From Candidatus Binatus sp. (GTDB taxonomy: Bacteria > Desulfobacterota > Binatia > Binatales > Binataceae), in assembly GCF_030646925.1 (NCBI RefSeq), contig NZ_JAUSKL010000083.1, positions 1-64,000 on the forward strand: 64,000 bases of DNA. Direction: 5' to 3'. The notes beneath the pieces were generated by a model. It was not told the DNA's origin. It made no database searches and saw only the letters and a program-made list of their open reading frames with translations. The position numbers and the translations under genes are program-made. Below are positions 43,014 through 52,414 of this stretch, piece after piece. Position 1 is the first letter of the stretch. The number at the start of each line of letters is the position of its first letter.

Positions 43014-44128
43014 GTACTCTGCGCACCGAAGAAATGACGCTCAACATGGGCCCGCAGCATCCCTCGACCCACGGCGTGCTGCGATTCGTCGTGCGCGCCG
43101 ACGGCGAGGTGATGCGCGAGGCGATTCCCGACGTCGGGTACCTGCATCGTTCGATCGAGAAGATCGCGGAGAAGGTCGGCTATCACGGCTTCATGCCGTA
43201 CACCGATCGGGTCGATTACGTGTGCGCGATGTTCACCAATCAGGGCTGGGGCAGCGCGTGCGAGCGCCTCGGCCATATCGAGGTGCCGAAGCGCGGCGAA
43301 TACTGCCGGGTGATTGCGGCCGAGTTCAACCGGCTCGCGTCTCATCTGCTGTCGATCGGCACCATGGGGATGGATATCGGCGCGATGACGCCATTTACGC
43401 ATGCGATCCGCGAGCGCGAGATGATCAACGACTTGATCGAGGAGCTATGCGGCGCGCGGCTGACCTTCAACTACATGCGAATCGGCGGCGTCGCGTGGGA
43501 TCTTCCGCCGGGGTGGCGCGAGAAGGCGTCGGCCTATCTCGATCACCTTGAGCCCATTCTCGACGAATTCAACAATCTGCTGTCGTTCAACCAGATCTAC
43601 GTTCAGCGCCTCGCGAATATCGGAATAATCACGGCGGCCGAGGCGATCGACTACAACCTGGTCGGGCCGAATCTCCGCGGATGCGGAATCAAGTGGGACA
43701 TCCGCAAGGACATCCCGTATTCCGTGTATCCCGATTTCGATTTCGATATTCCAATCGGCAACGGGCAGTGGGGAACGCTCGGCGACTCGATGGACCGCTA
43801 CATGGTGCGGGTTTACGAGATGCGGGAGTCCGTGAAGATCCTGCGCCAGGCGCTCGCGAAGATTCCGTCGGGACCGGTGCTGGCCAAGGTACCGCGCAAT
43901 TTCAAACCGCCCGCGGGCGAATGCCAGATTCGCGTCGAGAGTGCGCGTGGCGACATGGGATGGTACGTCGTCAGCGACGGCACCGGCTATCCGTGGCGCG
44001 TGCACGTGCGGACCGGTTCATTCGCCGCGATGGGTATCATCCAGAAACTCAGCCGGGGGTTGATGATCGCGGACCTCGTCACGCTGATCGCGAGCCTCGA
44101 CGTGATCGCGCCGGAGATTGATCGCTAA
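43010..44128 (+). CDS. nuoD: NADH-quinone oxidoreductase subunit D
   Basis: A 372-residue quinone-site subunit homologous to NiFe-hydrogenase large subunits. It opens [20 protein letters not shown] with the quinone-binding [13 protein letters not shown] loop, then YTDRVDYV and the C-terminal DVIAPEIDR. Somewhat shorter than typical (about 400). Four-base overlap with nuoC. A dispersed repeat separates it from nuoH, and nuoE, F and G are missing at this point. Confidence 0.96.
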   Translation: MSTLRTEEMTLNMGPQHPSTHGVLRFVVRADGEVMREAIPDVGYLHRSIEKIAEKVGYHGFMPYTDRVDYVCAMFTNQGWGSACERLGHIEVPKRGEYCRVIAAEFNRLASHLLSIGTMGMDIGAMTPFTHAIREREMINDLIEELCGARLTFNYMRIGGVAWDLPPGWREKASAYLDHLEPILDEFNNLLSFNQIYVQRLANIGIITAAEAIDYNLVGPNLRGCGIKWDIRKDIPYSVYPDFDFDIPIGNGQWGTLGDSMDRYMVRVYEMRESVKILRQALAKIPSGPVLAKVPRNFKPPAGECQIRVESARGDMGWYVVSDGTGYPWRVHVRTGSFAAMGIIQKLSRGLMIADLVTLIASLDVIAPEIDR

Positions 44129-44168
44129 GTCGATGCGCTTCCTTTTATCATTCGTCTTTTCTGCCTTC

Positions 44169-44253
44169 TGTCATTCCCGCGCGCGCGGAGCCGAGTCGGG
44201 CCGGAGGGCCGACTCGAAGTAGGTAAGTTGCCGCGAGGAATCCCGGATCTGGA
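44169..44253. repeat. truncated dispersed repeat inside the nuo operon
   Basis: Starts TGTCATTCCCGCGCGCGCGG and contains a hairpin (GAGTCGG at 44193-44199, CCGACTC at 44209-44215). It ends GAGGAATCCCGGATCTGG and lacks the closing ATGACAC arm. It fills almost all of the 131-base nuoD-nuoH gap, which is otherwise very tight in this operon. Confidence 0.6.
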
Positions 44254-44259
44254 TAATTG

Positions 44260-45444
44260 ATGGAAACCTTAATCCATAACCTCGTCGCAGCGGGCACCTT
44301 CGGCACCAATTCGAGCCTCGTCGCTGCGCTCGTGATCTTTGTGCTGAGCGCCGTTGTGTTCCTCGGCGTCGCATTCCCGTTCGCCGGAATCGTTAGCTGG
44401 GTCGAGCGCCGCGTATGGGCGCGTATCCAGTCGCGAGTCGGGCCGAATCGCGTGGGGCCCAACGGTTTCCTCCAATGGCTGGCCGATGGAGTGAAGCACG
44501 TCTGCAAGGAAGACATCGTCCCTGACGATTCAGACGCGACGCTGTTCAAGATCGCGCCGTACCTGGTCGTGCTGGCGTTCGTACTGCCGTGGGCGGTGAT
44601 GCCGTTCTCGTCGTCGCTGATTCTCGCCGACCTCAATGTCGGCATCCTGTACATGACGTCGGTCACCGCGCTCACCGTGGTCGGCGTGCTGATGGCGGGA
44701 TGGGCGTCGAACGATAAATGGTCGCTGATTGGCGGGATCCGCTCGGCGGCTCAAATCGTCAGCTATGAAATTCCCGCAGGCCTTTCGATTTTTCCGATCG
44801 TGCTGATGACCGGCACGCTCTCGATGCAGGGAATTATCAAGGGGCAGGGCTGGGCGCCGCAGCATTGGTTCATCTTTGCGAACCCGTTCACGTTTATCGC
44901 GGCGAACATCCTGTATGTGTCGGCGCTGGCGGAAGGCAATCGCACGCCGTTCGATTTGCCCGAAGCGGAATCGGAACTCGTGGCCGGTTTCGCGACCGAG
45001 TACAGCGGCATGCGCTATCTCTTCTTCTTCATGGCGGAGTGGGGAAATCTGTTTATCATCGGCGCGATCATCACGGCGCTATTTCTCGGCGGATGGCAAT
45101 TCCCCCACGTCACGAAAAATCCCGTGCTGATGAACGTGCTCGAGTTGATCACCTTCAACGTCAAAGTGCTGGCGCTGGTGTTCGTCTCGATGTGGGTGCG
45201 CGGGACGCTGCCGCGCGTGCGAATCGACCAGCTCATGTCGGTCTGCTGGAAGTATTTCGTGCCGATTGCGTTCATTAACATGATCGGCACCGCGATTTGG
45301 GTCGCGATTTGGCCCGACGGCAACGCGTTTATGGGTTACATCATGCTGGCCGGCGCGATCGTGGTCGCGGTGATTTTCATCCAGCGCGTGATCTTCTATC
45401 TAAGGCGTTCGCGGATGGAAATGTATTTCAAGCCGACGATATAG
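44260..45444 (+). CDS. nuoH: NADH-quinone oxidoreductase subunit H
   Basis: A 394-residue membrane subunit at the junction of the two arms, forming part of the quinone chamber. It has VERRVWARIQSRVGPNRVGP near the N terminus, the loop FDLPEAESELVAGFATEYSG, and about eight helices. ATG 44260 follows the in-frame TTG 44257. nuoI is nine bases downstream. Confidence 0.96.
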   Translation: METLIHNLVAAGTFGTNSSLVAALVIFVLSAVVFLGVAFPFAGIVSWVERRVWARIQSRVGPNRVGPNGFLQWLADGVKHVCKEDIVPDDSDATLFKIAPYLVVLAFVLPWAVMPFSSSLILADLNVGILYMTSVTALTVVGVLMAGWASNDKWSLIGGIRSAAQIVSYEIPAGLSIFPIVLMTGTLSMQGIIKGQGWAPQHWFIFANPFTFIAANILYVSALAEGNRTPFDLPEAESELVAGFATEYSGMRYLFFFMAEWGNLFIIGAIITALFLGGWQFPHVTKNPVLMNVLELITFNVKVLALVFVSMWVRGTLPRVRIDQLMSVCWKYFVPIAFINMIGTAIWVAIWPDGNAFMGYIMLAGAIVVAVIFIQRVIFYLRRSRMEMYFKPTI

Positions 45445-45453
45445 AGGCAGTCG

Positions 45454-46062
45454 ATGACCGGAGTTTCCGCGTACGTTCAGAATATCAAGCAGACCGTCTC
45501 CACGATTTTCGAGGGGATGGCGATTACGGCGTCGCACTTCATGCGCAAGCCGTACACCGTGCAGTATCCCGATCGGATGGCGGTGCGGGTGCAGGATACA
45601 CTGCCGTTCCGGTATCGCGGAATTCTGGAAGTTGATTTGGAGATCTGCACCGGATGCCTCGCGTGTGAGCGTGCGTGTCCGATCGATTGCATCACGATTG
45701 TCGCCGACAAGGATCCGGTAACGAAGCAGTTGCTGCTGTCACAGTTCGATATCGATATCGCCAAATGCATGTATTGCGGGCTCTGCAGCGAACCGTGCCC
45801 GACCGGCTCGATTCATCATACGACCGAGTTCGAGGGCGCCGATTATTCACTCGAAAGCCTGATTCGGCGCTTCGTCAAGGATCCGGTGATCGCGTACAAG
45901 CCGAAGAAAGGTCCGGAGACCGATCCGCGAATCGCGCCGATCCTGAATCGCGGCATGGCGTATCTCGATCAGTGGGCGATCCCCGGCAGCGACAAGGACG
46001 CAGCCAACAAAGCCGCGGCGGATAAGGCTCTCGATCAGCCAGACGCAGGTGACGCGGCGTAA
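45454..46062 (+). CDS. nuoI: NADH-quinone oxidoreductase subunit I
   Basis: Carries the two 4Fe-4S clusters N6a and N6b leading to N2. Both ferredoxin motifs are intact: CTGCLACERACP (Cys65, 68, 71, 75) and CMYCGLCSEPCP (Cys105, 108, 111, 115). A C-terminal tail rich in Ala and Asp (about 30 residues) is unusual but of low complexity. 202 residues. Confidence 0.96.
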   Translation: MTGVSAYVQNIKQTVSTIFEGMAITASHFMRKPYTVQYPDRMAVRVQDTLPFRYRGILEVDLEICTGCLACERACPIDCITIVADKDPVTKQLLLSQFDIDIAKCMYCGLCSEPCPTGSIHHTTEFEGADYSLESLIRRFVKDPVIAYKPKKGPETDPRIAPILNRGMAYLDQWAIPGSDKDAANKAAADKALDQPDAGDAA

Positions 46063-46075
46063 CGGACCAATCGCG

Positions 46076-46573
46076 ATGCTTCCACAGATAATATTCTACG
46101 CGCTCGCGGCGCTGACGGTTGGCTCGGCGGCGCTGGTCGCGTTTTCGCGCAATATCGTGCATTCGACCTTCGCGCTGCTCGGCGCGTTCATGGGCGTGGT
46201 CGGCATCTACATTTTGCTCGCGGCGGATTTTGTCGCGATGGTTCAGTTGCTGGTGTACGTCGGCGGCATCCTGGTGCTGACGCTTTTTGCGGTAATGCTG
46301 ACCGCCGGAATCGCCGACGTTACCGTGTCGAATCGCGCCGTCGGTACCGGCTCGGCGCTGGTAACGGTCGGAGTCGCGATCGCCGTGATGCTCTATGCGG
46401 TCGAGCGGACGGTGTGGCATCAGGCGCCCGTCGCAGCGCCGATGCCGACGACATACGGAATTGGCAACGCGTTTCTCGGCGAGTATGTGTTGCCGTTCGA
46501 GGTCGCGTCGCTGGTGCTGCTGGCGGCGCTAATCGGCGCGATCGTTATTTCGCGCCACGAAGCAAGGGAGTAG
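46076..46573 (+). CDS. nuoJ: NADH-quinone oxidoreductase subunit J
   Basis: A 165-residue membrane subunit with five helices, including the VQLLVYVGGILVLTLFAVML segment with its pi-bulge-type helix. ATG 46076 is chosen since the conserved N terminus starts there; an upstream start at 46049 would overlap nuoI. nuoK follows after 13 bases. Confidence 0.94.
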   Translation: MLPQIIFYALAALTVGSAALVAFSRNIVHSTFALLGAFMGVVGIYILLAADFVAMVQLLVYVGGILVLTLFAVMLTAGIADVTVSNRAVGTGSALVTVGVAIAVMLYAVERTVWHQAPVAAPMPTTYGIGNAFLGEYVLPFEVASLVLLAALIGAIVISRHEARE

Positions 46574-46586
46574 GAGCGGCTATCGG

Positions 46587-46901
46587 ATGGGCGGGGGAAT
46601 CACGCTGGACCACTTTCTGGTCCTGAGCCTCATAATATTCGGGCTCGGATTGTTCACGGTTCTGACGCGGCGCAACGCGATCGGAATTTTGATGGGCGTC
46701 GAGTTGATTCTGAATTCCGCGAACATCAACTACCTTGCTTTTGCATTTTACGGCGGCGGCAAATACGACGGCCAGATTTTCGCCATCTTCGTGATCATGC
46801 TGGCGGCGGCCGAGGCGGTGATCGGACTCGCCGTGGTGCTCGCGATCTACCAGAATTTCAAGACTATCGACGTGGACGCGACCGAGACCCTAAGTGGATG
46901 A
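46587..46901 (+). CDS. nuoK: NADH-quinone oxidoreductase subunit K
   Basis: A 104-residue three-helix membrane subunit with the conserved membrane glutamates in MGVELILNSANINYLAF and LAAAEAVIGLAVV, which take part in proton translocation. After it lies a 176-base gap before nuoL (46902-47077) in which I see no gene or repeat. Confidence 0.95.
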   Translation: MGGGITLDHFLVLSLIIFGLGLFTVLTRRNAIGILMGVELILNSANINYLAFAFYGGGKYDGQIFAIFVIMLAAAEAVIGLAVVLAIYQNFKTIDVDATETLSG

Positions 46902-47077
46902 AGTTGGCGGGGTCTGGAGCGTGGATGCGGCGTGGGCGCGATCGCGGCTCGCGGGGTCAATCTTGTTTGATCGCCGCCAATTTTCTGCTTATATCAGCGC
47001 GATTGATTTCGCCCGGGAATTTTCCTTCGACGTGAGCAACAGGGAGCGGTCCGCCTGATTTTGCGGCTCGCCTGACG

Positions 47078-49153
47078 ATGGATCATCCGACTTCGGTCAA
47101 TTTCATACGCTTGATTATTCTGCTGCCGCTGATCGGCGCGGCGATCAATTTCCTCGCCGGCAAGTGGATTCAGAAAAACTTCGGCAAGACCGCGATCGCC
47201 ATCGTCGGATGCGGCGTCGTCATACTCGCGTTCGCAATCGCAGTCACCGGCTTCTTCAGATTGATCGCAATGCCGCCGGAAAATCGCTTCCTGCTAGACG
47301 ATCTCTGGACCTGGTTTCACGTCGGCGGACTCGATTTGCATATCGCGTTCTGGCTCGACCCGCTCTCGCTGGTGATGACGCTCGTCATCACCGGCGTCGG
47401 CGGGCTCATCCACATCTATTCGATCGGCTACATGCACGACGACGATGGCTTCTGGCGCTTTTTCGGATGGCTGAACCTGTTCACGGCCATGATGCTGATG
47501 CTGGTGCTCGGCGACAACATGTGGCTGATGTTCGTCGGATGGGAAGGCGTCGGCCTCTGCTCGTTCGCGCTAATCGGTTTCTGGTACAAGGTCCCGGCGA
47601 ACAGCACGGCGGGCAACAAAGCCTTCATCGTCAATCGCATTGGCGATTGGGCGTTCGTGATCGCGCTTTACAGCTTGTATGGCGCGCTCGAGTCGGTCGG
47701 ACATCCCACGTTGGTGACGCGCGAGGTCGCAAAGTACGCGCCGTTGCTGCAAGGGATGACGATCAACTTCGCCGGCTTCCATTCGGCGCATCAACTGGTC
47801 GGCTTCGTGACGCTCCTGATGTTCGCCGGAGCGACGGCCAAGTCGGCGCAGATTCCATTGTACGTCTGGTTGCCGGACGCGATGGCGGGTCCGACGCCGG
47901 TCAGCGCGCTGATCCATGCGGCGACGATGGTGACCGCCGGCGTGTACATGACTGCGCGCCTGAATTTTCTCTTCTCGATGTCGCCGTTCACGATGACAGT
48001 GGTCGCCGTGATCGGCGCTCTGACCGCGCTGGTGGCGGCGACGATCGGCACCACGCAAAACGACATCAAGAAGGTGCTCGCATACTCGACGGTCAGCCAG
48101 CTTGGATACATGTTCGCCGCGGTCGGGGTCGGCGCATACAGCGCGGGCGTGTTTCACCTGATGACGCATGCGTTCTTCAAGGCTTGCCTGTTCCTCGGCT
48201 CGGGCTCGGTGATCCATGCGATGGGCGGCGAGCAGGACATGACCAAGATGGGCGGGCTGCGGCACAAGATGCCGATTACGTTCATCACGTTTCTCGCCGC
48301 GACGCTCGCGCTGGCCGGCGTTCCGCCGTTCGCCGGCTTCATGTCGAAGGACGAGATTATCTGGCAGGCGTTTGCGCATGGACACGTCGTGGTGTGGGCG
48401 ATGCTGCTGATGGGCGCGGGCCTCACTGTGTTCTACATGTTCCGGCAGGTGTACATGACGTTCTTCGGCGAGTTCCGCGGCACCCACGAGCAGGAGCATC
48501 ACCTGCACGAATCGCCGCCGTCGATGGCATACGTGCTGGTCGTGCTGGGCGTGCTGTCGGTGGTCGGCGGAATCGTGAAAATTCCGGAGTTCATCGCGAC
48601 GTTCAAGCCGTTCGAGGAATTTCTCGAGCCGATCTTCAACTCGGAACTGACGCGGCATCTCACCGAATCGGGAATCCATAGTCATGCGACCGAGGCTGCA
48701 TTCGGGTTCATTACTTTCACGATGGTCGTGATCGGATGGTTCGTCGCCGACATGATGTATCGGCAAAAGAGAATCGATCCCGAGCGCTTCAGCCAGATGT
48801 TCGGCGGCGCGATTTACGACTGGGTGCTGAACAAGTACTACGTCGATGAATTTTACGATTTCATGTTCGTGCAGCCGTACCTGATGGCGTGCCGCGCGTT
48901 CGCATGGTTCGACTCGAACATCATCGACGGCGTGGTGAATCTCGCGGGGCGAATCACGGTGCTGGTTTCGTCGATCTCGGGACTGATCGACAACTACATA
49001 GTCGATGGATTGGTGAACTATGCCTCCAACTTCACGCTCGACGTGGGCGGCAGACTGCGACGGCTGCAGACCGGATCGATTAACGGTTACCTGTACGGAT
49101 TCCTCGCCGCAATCATGCTGATACTGCTGGTGCGCGCGGTCGCAAGGACTTGA
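47078..49153 (+). CDS. nuoL: NADH-quinone oxidoreductase subunit L
   Basis: Distal antiporter-like proton pump subunit, 691 residues. The core shows GWEGVGLCSFALIGFWY, IPLYVWLPDAMAGPTPVSAL with HAATMVTAGVYM, and the lysine helices of the Mrp-type fold; the long amphipathic lateral helix and C-terminal helices follow. The last 200 residues are divergent, as usual. Confidence 0.96.
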   Translation: MDHPTSVNFIRLIILLPLIGAAINFLAGKWIQKNFGKTAIAIVGCGVVILAFAIAVTGFFRLIAMPPENRFLLDDLWTWFHVGGLDLHIAFWLDPLSLVMTLVITGVGGLIHIYSIGYMHDDDGFWRFFGWLNLFTAMMLMLVLGDNMWLMFVGWEGVGLCSFALIGFWYKVPANSTAGNKAFIVNRIGDWAFVIALYSLYGALESVGHPTLVTREVAKYAPLLQGMTINFAGFHSAHQLVGFVTLLMFAGATAKSAQIPLYVWLPDAMAGPTPVSALIHAATMVTAGVYMTARLNFLFSMSPFTMTVVAVIGALTALVAATIGTTQNDIKKVLAYSTVSQLGYMFAAVGVGAYSAGVFHLMTHAFFKACLFLGSGSVIHAMGGEQDMTKMGGLRHKMPITFITFLAATLALAGVPPFAGFMSKDEIIWQAFAHGHVVVWAMLLMGAGLTVFYMFRQVYMTFFGEFRGTHEQEHHLHESPPSMAYVLVVLGVLSVVGGIVKIPEFIATFKPFEEFLEPIFNSELTRHLTESGIHSHATEAAFGFITFTMVVIGWFVADMMYRQKRIDPERFSQMFGGAIYDWVLNKYYVDEFYDFMFVQPYLMACRAFAWFDSNIIDGVVNLAGRITVLVSSISGLIDNYIVDGLVNYASNFTLDVGGRLRRLQTGSINGYLYGFLAAIMLILLVRAVART

Positions 49154-49198
49154 TGGATTCAGCGCCGCGAACGGCCTGAACGGAGATCAAAAAGCGAA

Positions 49199-50698
49199 AT
49201 GAGTCACCCGCTTACGCTCATAACTTTTATCCCGCTGTTCGCGATGTTCGTCGTGCTCGCGCTGCCGGACACGATGAAGGCGATCTTCAAATGGATTGCG
49301 GTCGCCGCTACCATTCCGCAGCTCGCGATTGCCTGGTATCTGTACGAGCATTTCGACACGACAACGACGGCGGTGCAGTTTGCCGAAAAAGCGCCGTGGA
49401 TTCCGTCGTATCACATCAGCTACTTCCTCGGCATCGACGGGATTAGCATCTCGATGGTGCTGCTGACGGCGATCATCTGCTTTTTCTCGGTGTTCGCTAG
49501 CTTCGGCATCAGCCGCGCGGAGAAGGGCTACTACGCGATGCTGCTCTTGCTCGATACCGGGATGATGGGCGTGTTCGTCTCGTTGGATTTCTTCCTGTTC
49601 TACATCTTTTGGGAAGTGATGCTGCTGCCGATGTATTTTCTGATCGGCATCTGGGGCGGCCCGCGCCGCGAATATGCGGCAATCAAGTTCTTTCTCTACA
49701 CGCTGCTCGGCTCGGTGCTGATCCTGCTCGCGATGCTGGGCCTCTACTACTACGGTGCGACGCCGACCTTCGATCTCACCGAGTTGGCGGCGAACTCTAG
49801 CCAATACTCGATCGGATTCCAGCGCGTCGCGTGGATCGCCCTGTTCATCGGTTTTGCGATCAAGATACCGGCGTTCCCGTTTCACACGTGGTTGCCCGAT
49901 GCGCACGTCGAAGCTCCCACTGCTATCTCGGTCATCCTGGCGGGCGTGCTGCTGAAGATGGGCACCTACGGAATCCTGCGGGTTAATTTCGCAGTCCTGC
50001 CCGCCGCTACGATGCAGCTCGCGTGGCTGTTCCTCGGCGTGATCGGAACCGTCAACATCGTTTACGGCGCGATGTGCGCGATGGCGCAGACCGACTACAA
50101 GAAACTGATCGCGTACTCGTCGATCAGCCACATGGGGTACGTGATGCTCGGGCTGGCGGCGTTCACCACGGCCGGAATCAACGGCGCGGTGCTGCAGATG
50201 TTCAACCACGGCACGATCACGGCGATGCTCTTCATCCTGGTCGGCATGATTTACGACCGCGCGCATCATCGCGAAATCAACGGCTTCGGCGGACTCGCGC
50301 AGCAGATGCCGATTTACACGGCGATTACCGGCTTCGCATTCTTCGCCGGCATGGGACTGCCCGGCATGTCCGCTTTCATCTCGGAAGTGCTGGTGCTGCT
50401 CGGCGCGTGGCAACTCCATCCAATTATGACCGTGTTCGGCGCGGCCACGGCCGTCCTGACTGCCGGCTATCTGCTGTGGACTTTTCAGCGCATCTATCTC
50501 GGCCCGCTGAATGAAAAGTACAACACGCTGACGGATATCACGTTCCGCGAGGCGTTTACGCTGGTGCCGCTCGGCGTGCTGGTGCTGATTCTCGGCGTCT
50601 ATCCGCAGGCGATTTTGAACCTGCTCAATACGTCGCTCGTGCACCTGAATCAGGTCGTGCTGTCCACCTCGGGCGCGGCTGTCGCGATGATGCGCTGA
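49199..50698 (+). CDS. nuoM: NADH-quinone oxidoreductase subunit M
   Basis: A 499-residue antiporter-like membrane subunit. Recognised are FYIFWEVMLLPMYFLIGIWG, IPAFPFHTWLPDAHVEAPTA and KMGTYGILR, and the KLIAYSSISHMGYVMLG helix. 45 bases after nuoL, 12 before nuoN. Confidence 0.96.
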   Translation: MSHPLTLITFIPLFAMFVVLALPDTMKAIFKWIAVAATIPQLAIAWYLYEHFDTTTTAVQFAEKAPWIPSYHISYFLGIDGISISMVLLTAIICFFSVFASFGISRAEKGYYAMLLLLDTGMMGVFVSLDFFLFYIFWEVMLLPMYFLIGIWGGPRREYAAIKFFLYTLLGSVLILLAMLGLYYYGATPTFDLTELAANSSQYSIGFQRVAWIALFIGFAIKIPAFPFHTWLPDAHVEAPTAISVILAGVLLKMGTYGILRVNFAVLPAATMQLAWLFLGVIGTVNIVYGAMCAMAQTDYKKLIAYSSISHMGYVMLGLAAFTTAGINGAVLQMFNHGTITAMLFILVGMIYDRAHHREINGFGGLAQQMPIYTAITGFAFFAGMGLPGMSAFISEVLVLLGAWQLHPIMTVFGAATAVLTAGYLLWTFQRIYLGPLNEKYNTLTDITFREAFTLVPLGVLVLILGVYPQAILNLLNTSLVHLNQVVLSTSGAAVAMMR

Positions 50699-50710
50699 GA
50701 CTCGGACTAG

Positions 50711-52198
50711 ATGGATCTCGGAAATATCGCGAGCCTTACGCTCTTCTATCCAGAGCTGATCATGGTGGCCGGCATCCTGATCATCGTGATCCTCGATCTG
50801 GTGGTGGCCGACAAGCAGTACCTCGGCGATCTAGCGTTGATAACCGCGGCTGCGAGTCTGATGGCGATCGGCCTCGAAGCGCCGCATGCGGGTGCATGGC
50901 TGTTCCATCGGATGCTGGTGTTCGATTCGTTTGCGATTTACTTTCGCGCGCTGATCGCGCTGGCCGCGGTGATTGGTGTGTGGATGTCGATCGGCTCGGA
51001 GGAAGTGAAGACTTGCGACCAGGGCGAGTACTACGCGATTCTGCTCGCGAGCGCGTTCGCGATGTTCCTGATGGCGGAGTCGGCGAACCTGCTGATGGCG
51101 TACCTCGCGCTCGAGTTCGTCAGCCTGACGTCATACATCCTGACCGGATTTTTGCGGCACAATCGGCGCTCGCTGGAAGCCGCGCTCAAGTATCTGATTT
51201 ACGGCGGCGTCGCGTCGGGCACGATGATTTACGGGATGAGCTGGATTTTCGGAATCACCGGCTCGCTGGATTTCACCGTGATCAATCGCGCGCTTTCAGC
51301 GCCGGGGCATCTGCCGGTGCTCGCGGTGTTCATCGCACTGGTGCTGATACTTACCGGCATGGGCTACAAGGTGGCGTCGGTGCCGTTCCATATGTGGGCG
51401 CCAGACGTTTATACCGGCGCGCCCATTCCGATTACGACTTTTCTCGCGATCGGTTCGAAGGCGGCCGGCTTTGCGCTGCTCACGCGATTCTTTTTTCCGG
51501 CGATCTCGACGCTCACCGCGGGTGGCAGTTGGACCGCGCTCGCGGGCGTCGATTGGCCTCAGCTATTGCTCTTCGTCTGCATCATCACGATGACGCTCGG
51601 AAATCTCGCCGCGCTGCAGCAGACCAACATGAAGCGGCTGCTCGCCTACTCGAGTATCGCGCAGGCCGGCTACGCGCTGATGGGCTTCGTGGTGCTGTCC
51701 AACGACGGTATCCGCGCGATGCTGTTCTACCTGTTCGCGTACTACCTGATGGACGCGGGCGCATTCCTGGTCGTCATGATCGTCGCGAACTCGACCGGTC
51801 GCGAAGATATCGACGCGTATCGCGGGCTCGCATGGCGCGGCGGAATCGTGCCGGCGGTGGCGTTGACGATCTTTCTTTTCTCGCTGACCGGAATCCCGCT
51901 GACGATTGGCTTCATCGGCAAGTTCTATCTGTTCGCCGCGGTGATCCGTGGACAGTTCTACGTGCTCGCGATCGTCGGAATTTTGAATTCGGTGGTCTCG
52001 CTCTACTACTACCTGCGACCGATCCGCACGATGTTCTTCGATCAACCGCAAGGCGACGAAGGCGTGGTCAAATTCCAGACGTGGAATTACGGACTGATGG
52101 GTGTGCTGGCGTGCGCGACAATCGCGCTCGGACTCTACTGGCAGCCGATCATCGCGTTCGCGGATCGATCGCTGACTTTCTTTGTGGGCCCCACCTGA
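50711..52198 (+). CDS. nuoN: NADH-quinone oxidoreductase subunit N
   Basis: A 495-residue antiporter-like subunit and the last gene of the nuo operon. It has YLALEFVSLTSYILTGF, VASVPFHMWAPDVYTGAPIP, KRLLAYSSIAQAGYALMG, and SLTGIPLTIGFIGKFYLF. The subunit closest to the peripheral arm, with intact lysines in its helices. A dispersed composite repeat follows immediately, perhaps as a transcript end. Confidence 0.96.
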   Translation: MDLGNIASLTLFYPELIMVAGILIIVILDLVVADKQYLGDLALITAAASLMAIGLEAPHAGAWLFHRMLVFDSFAIYFRALIALAAVIGVWMSIGSEEVKTCDQGEYYAILLASAFAMFLMAESANLLMAYLALEFVSLTSYILTGFLRHNRRSLEAALKYLIYGGVASGTMIYGMSWIFGITGSLDFTVINRALSAPGHLPVLAVFIALVLILTGMGYKVASVPFHMWAPDVYTGAPIPITTFLAIGSKAAGFALLTRFFFPAISTLTAGGSWTALAGVDWPQLLLFVCIITMTLGNLAALQQTNMKRLLAYSSIAQAGYALMGFVVLSNDGIRAMLFYLFAYYLMDAGAFLVVMIVANSTGREDIDAYRGLAWRGGIVPAVALTIFLFSLTGIPLTIGFIGKFYLFAAVIRGQFYVLAIVGILNSVVSLYYYLRPIRTMFFDQPQGDEGVVKFQTWNYGLMGVLACATIALGLYWQPIIAFADRSLTFFVGPT

Positions 52199-52225
52199 TC
52201 GAATGCCTCACCCGCTCTGCCTTTG

Positions 52226-52355
52226 CCTCGCCCGCTTCGTTGCGGGAGAGGCGGTCGAAGTCGCGGAACGCGACGAGACGGTGAGGGTGCAGTCGGCGCT
52301 TGAACAAAAGCCGGAAAAAGATCCGGGATACTTCGGCTGCGCCTCAGAATGACAA
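52226..52355. repeat. composite dispersed repeat, second copy
   Basis: CCTCGCCCGCTTCGTTGCGG at 52226, then CGGTGAGGGTGC near 52279-52290, a spacer of 29 bases, GATCCGGGATAC and the right end GCCTCAGAATGACA (52341-52354). This is the same order as at 20856-20988. It lacks the left GTCAT arm seen at 20808. It lies between nuoN and purU in the 216-base gap (52199-52414), with nothing else seen. Confidence 0.7.
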
Positions 52356-52414
52356 ACTGGGCGATTTCCGCGTTAGCGAAAAACTCCGTGCGCTAACCGA
52401 ACAACTAGCGCGAA

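Noticed and set aside
46897-47037. Short open frame in the nuoK-nuoL gap
   Set aside because: The frame begins inside the nuoK stop region, has no ribosome-binding site and an Arg/Gly-rich product without features.
49187-50644. A 485-codon minus-strand open frame
   Set aside because: Exactly opposite nuoM; the His/Arg/Glu-rich translation is an antisense shadow of a membrane protein gene.
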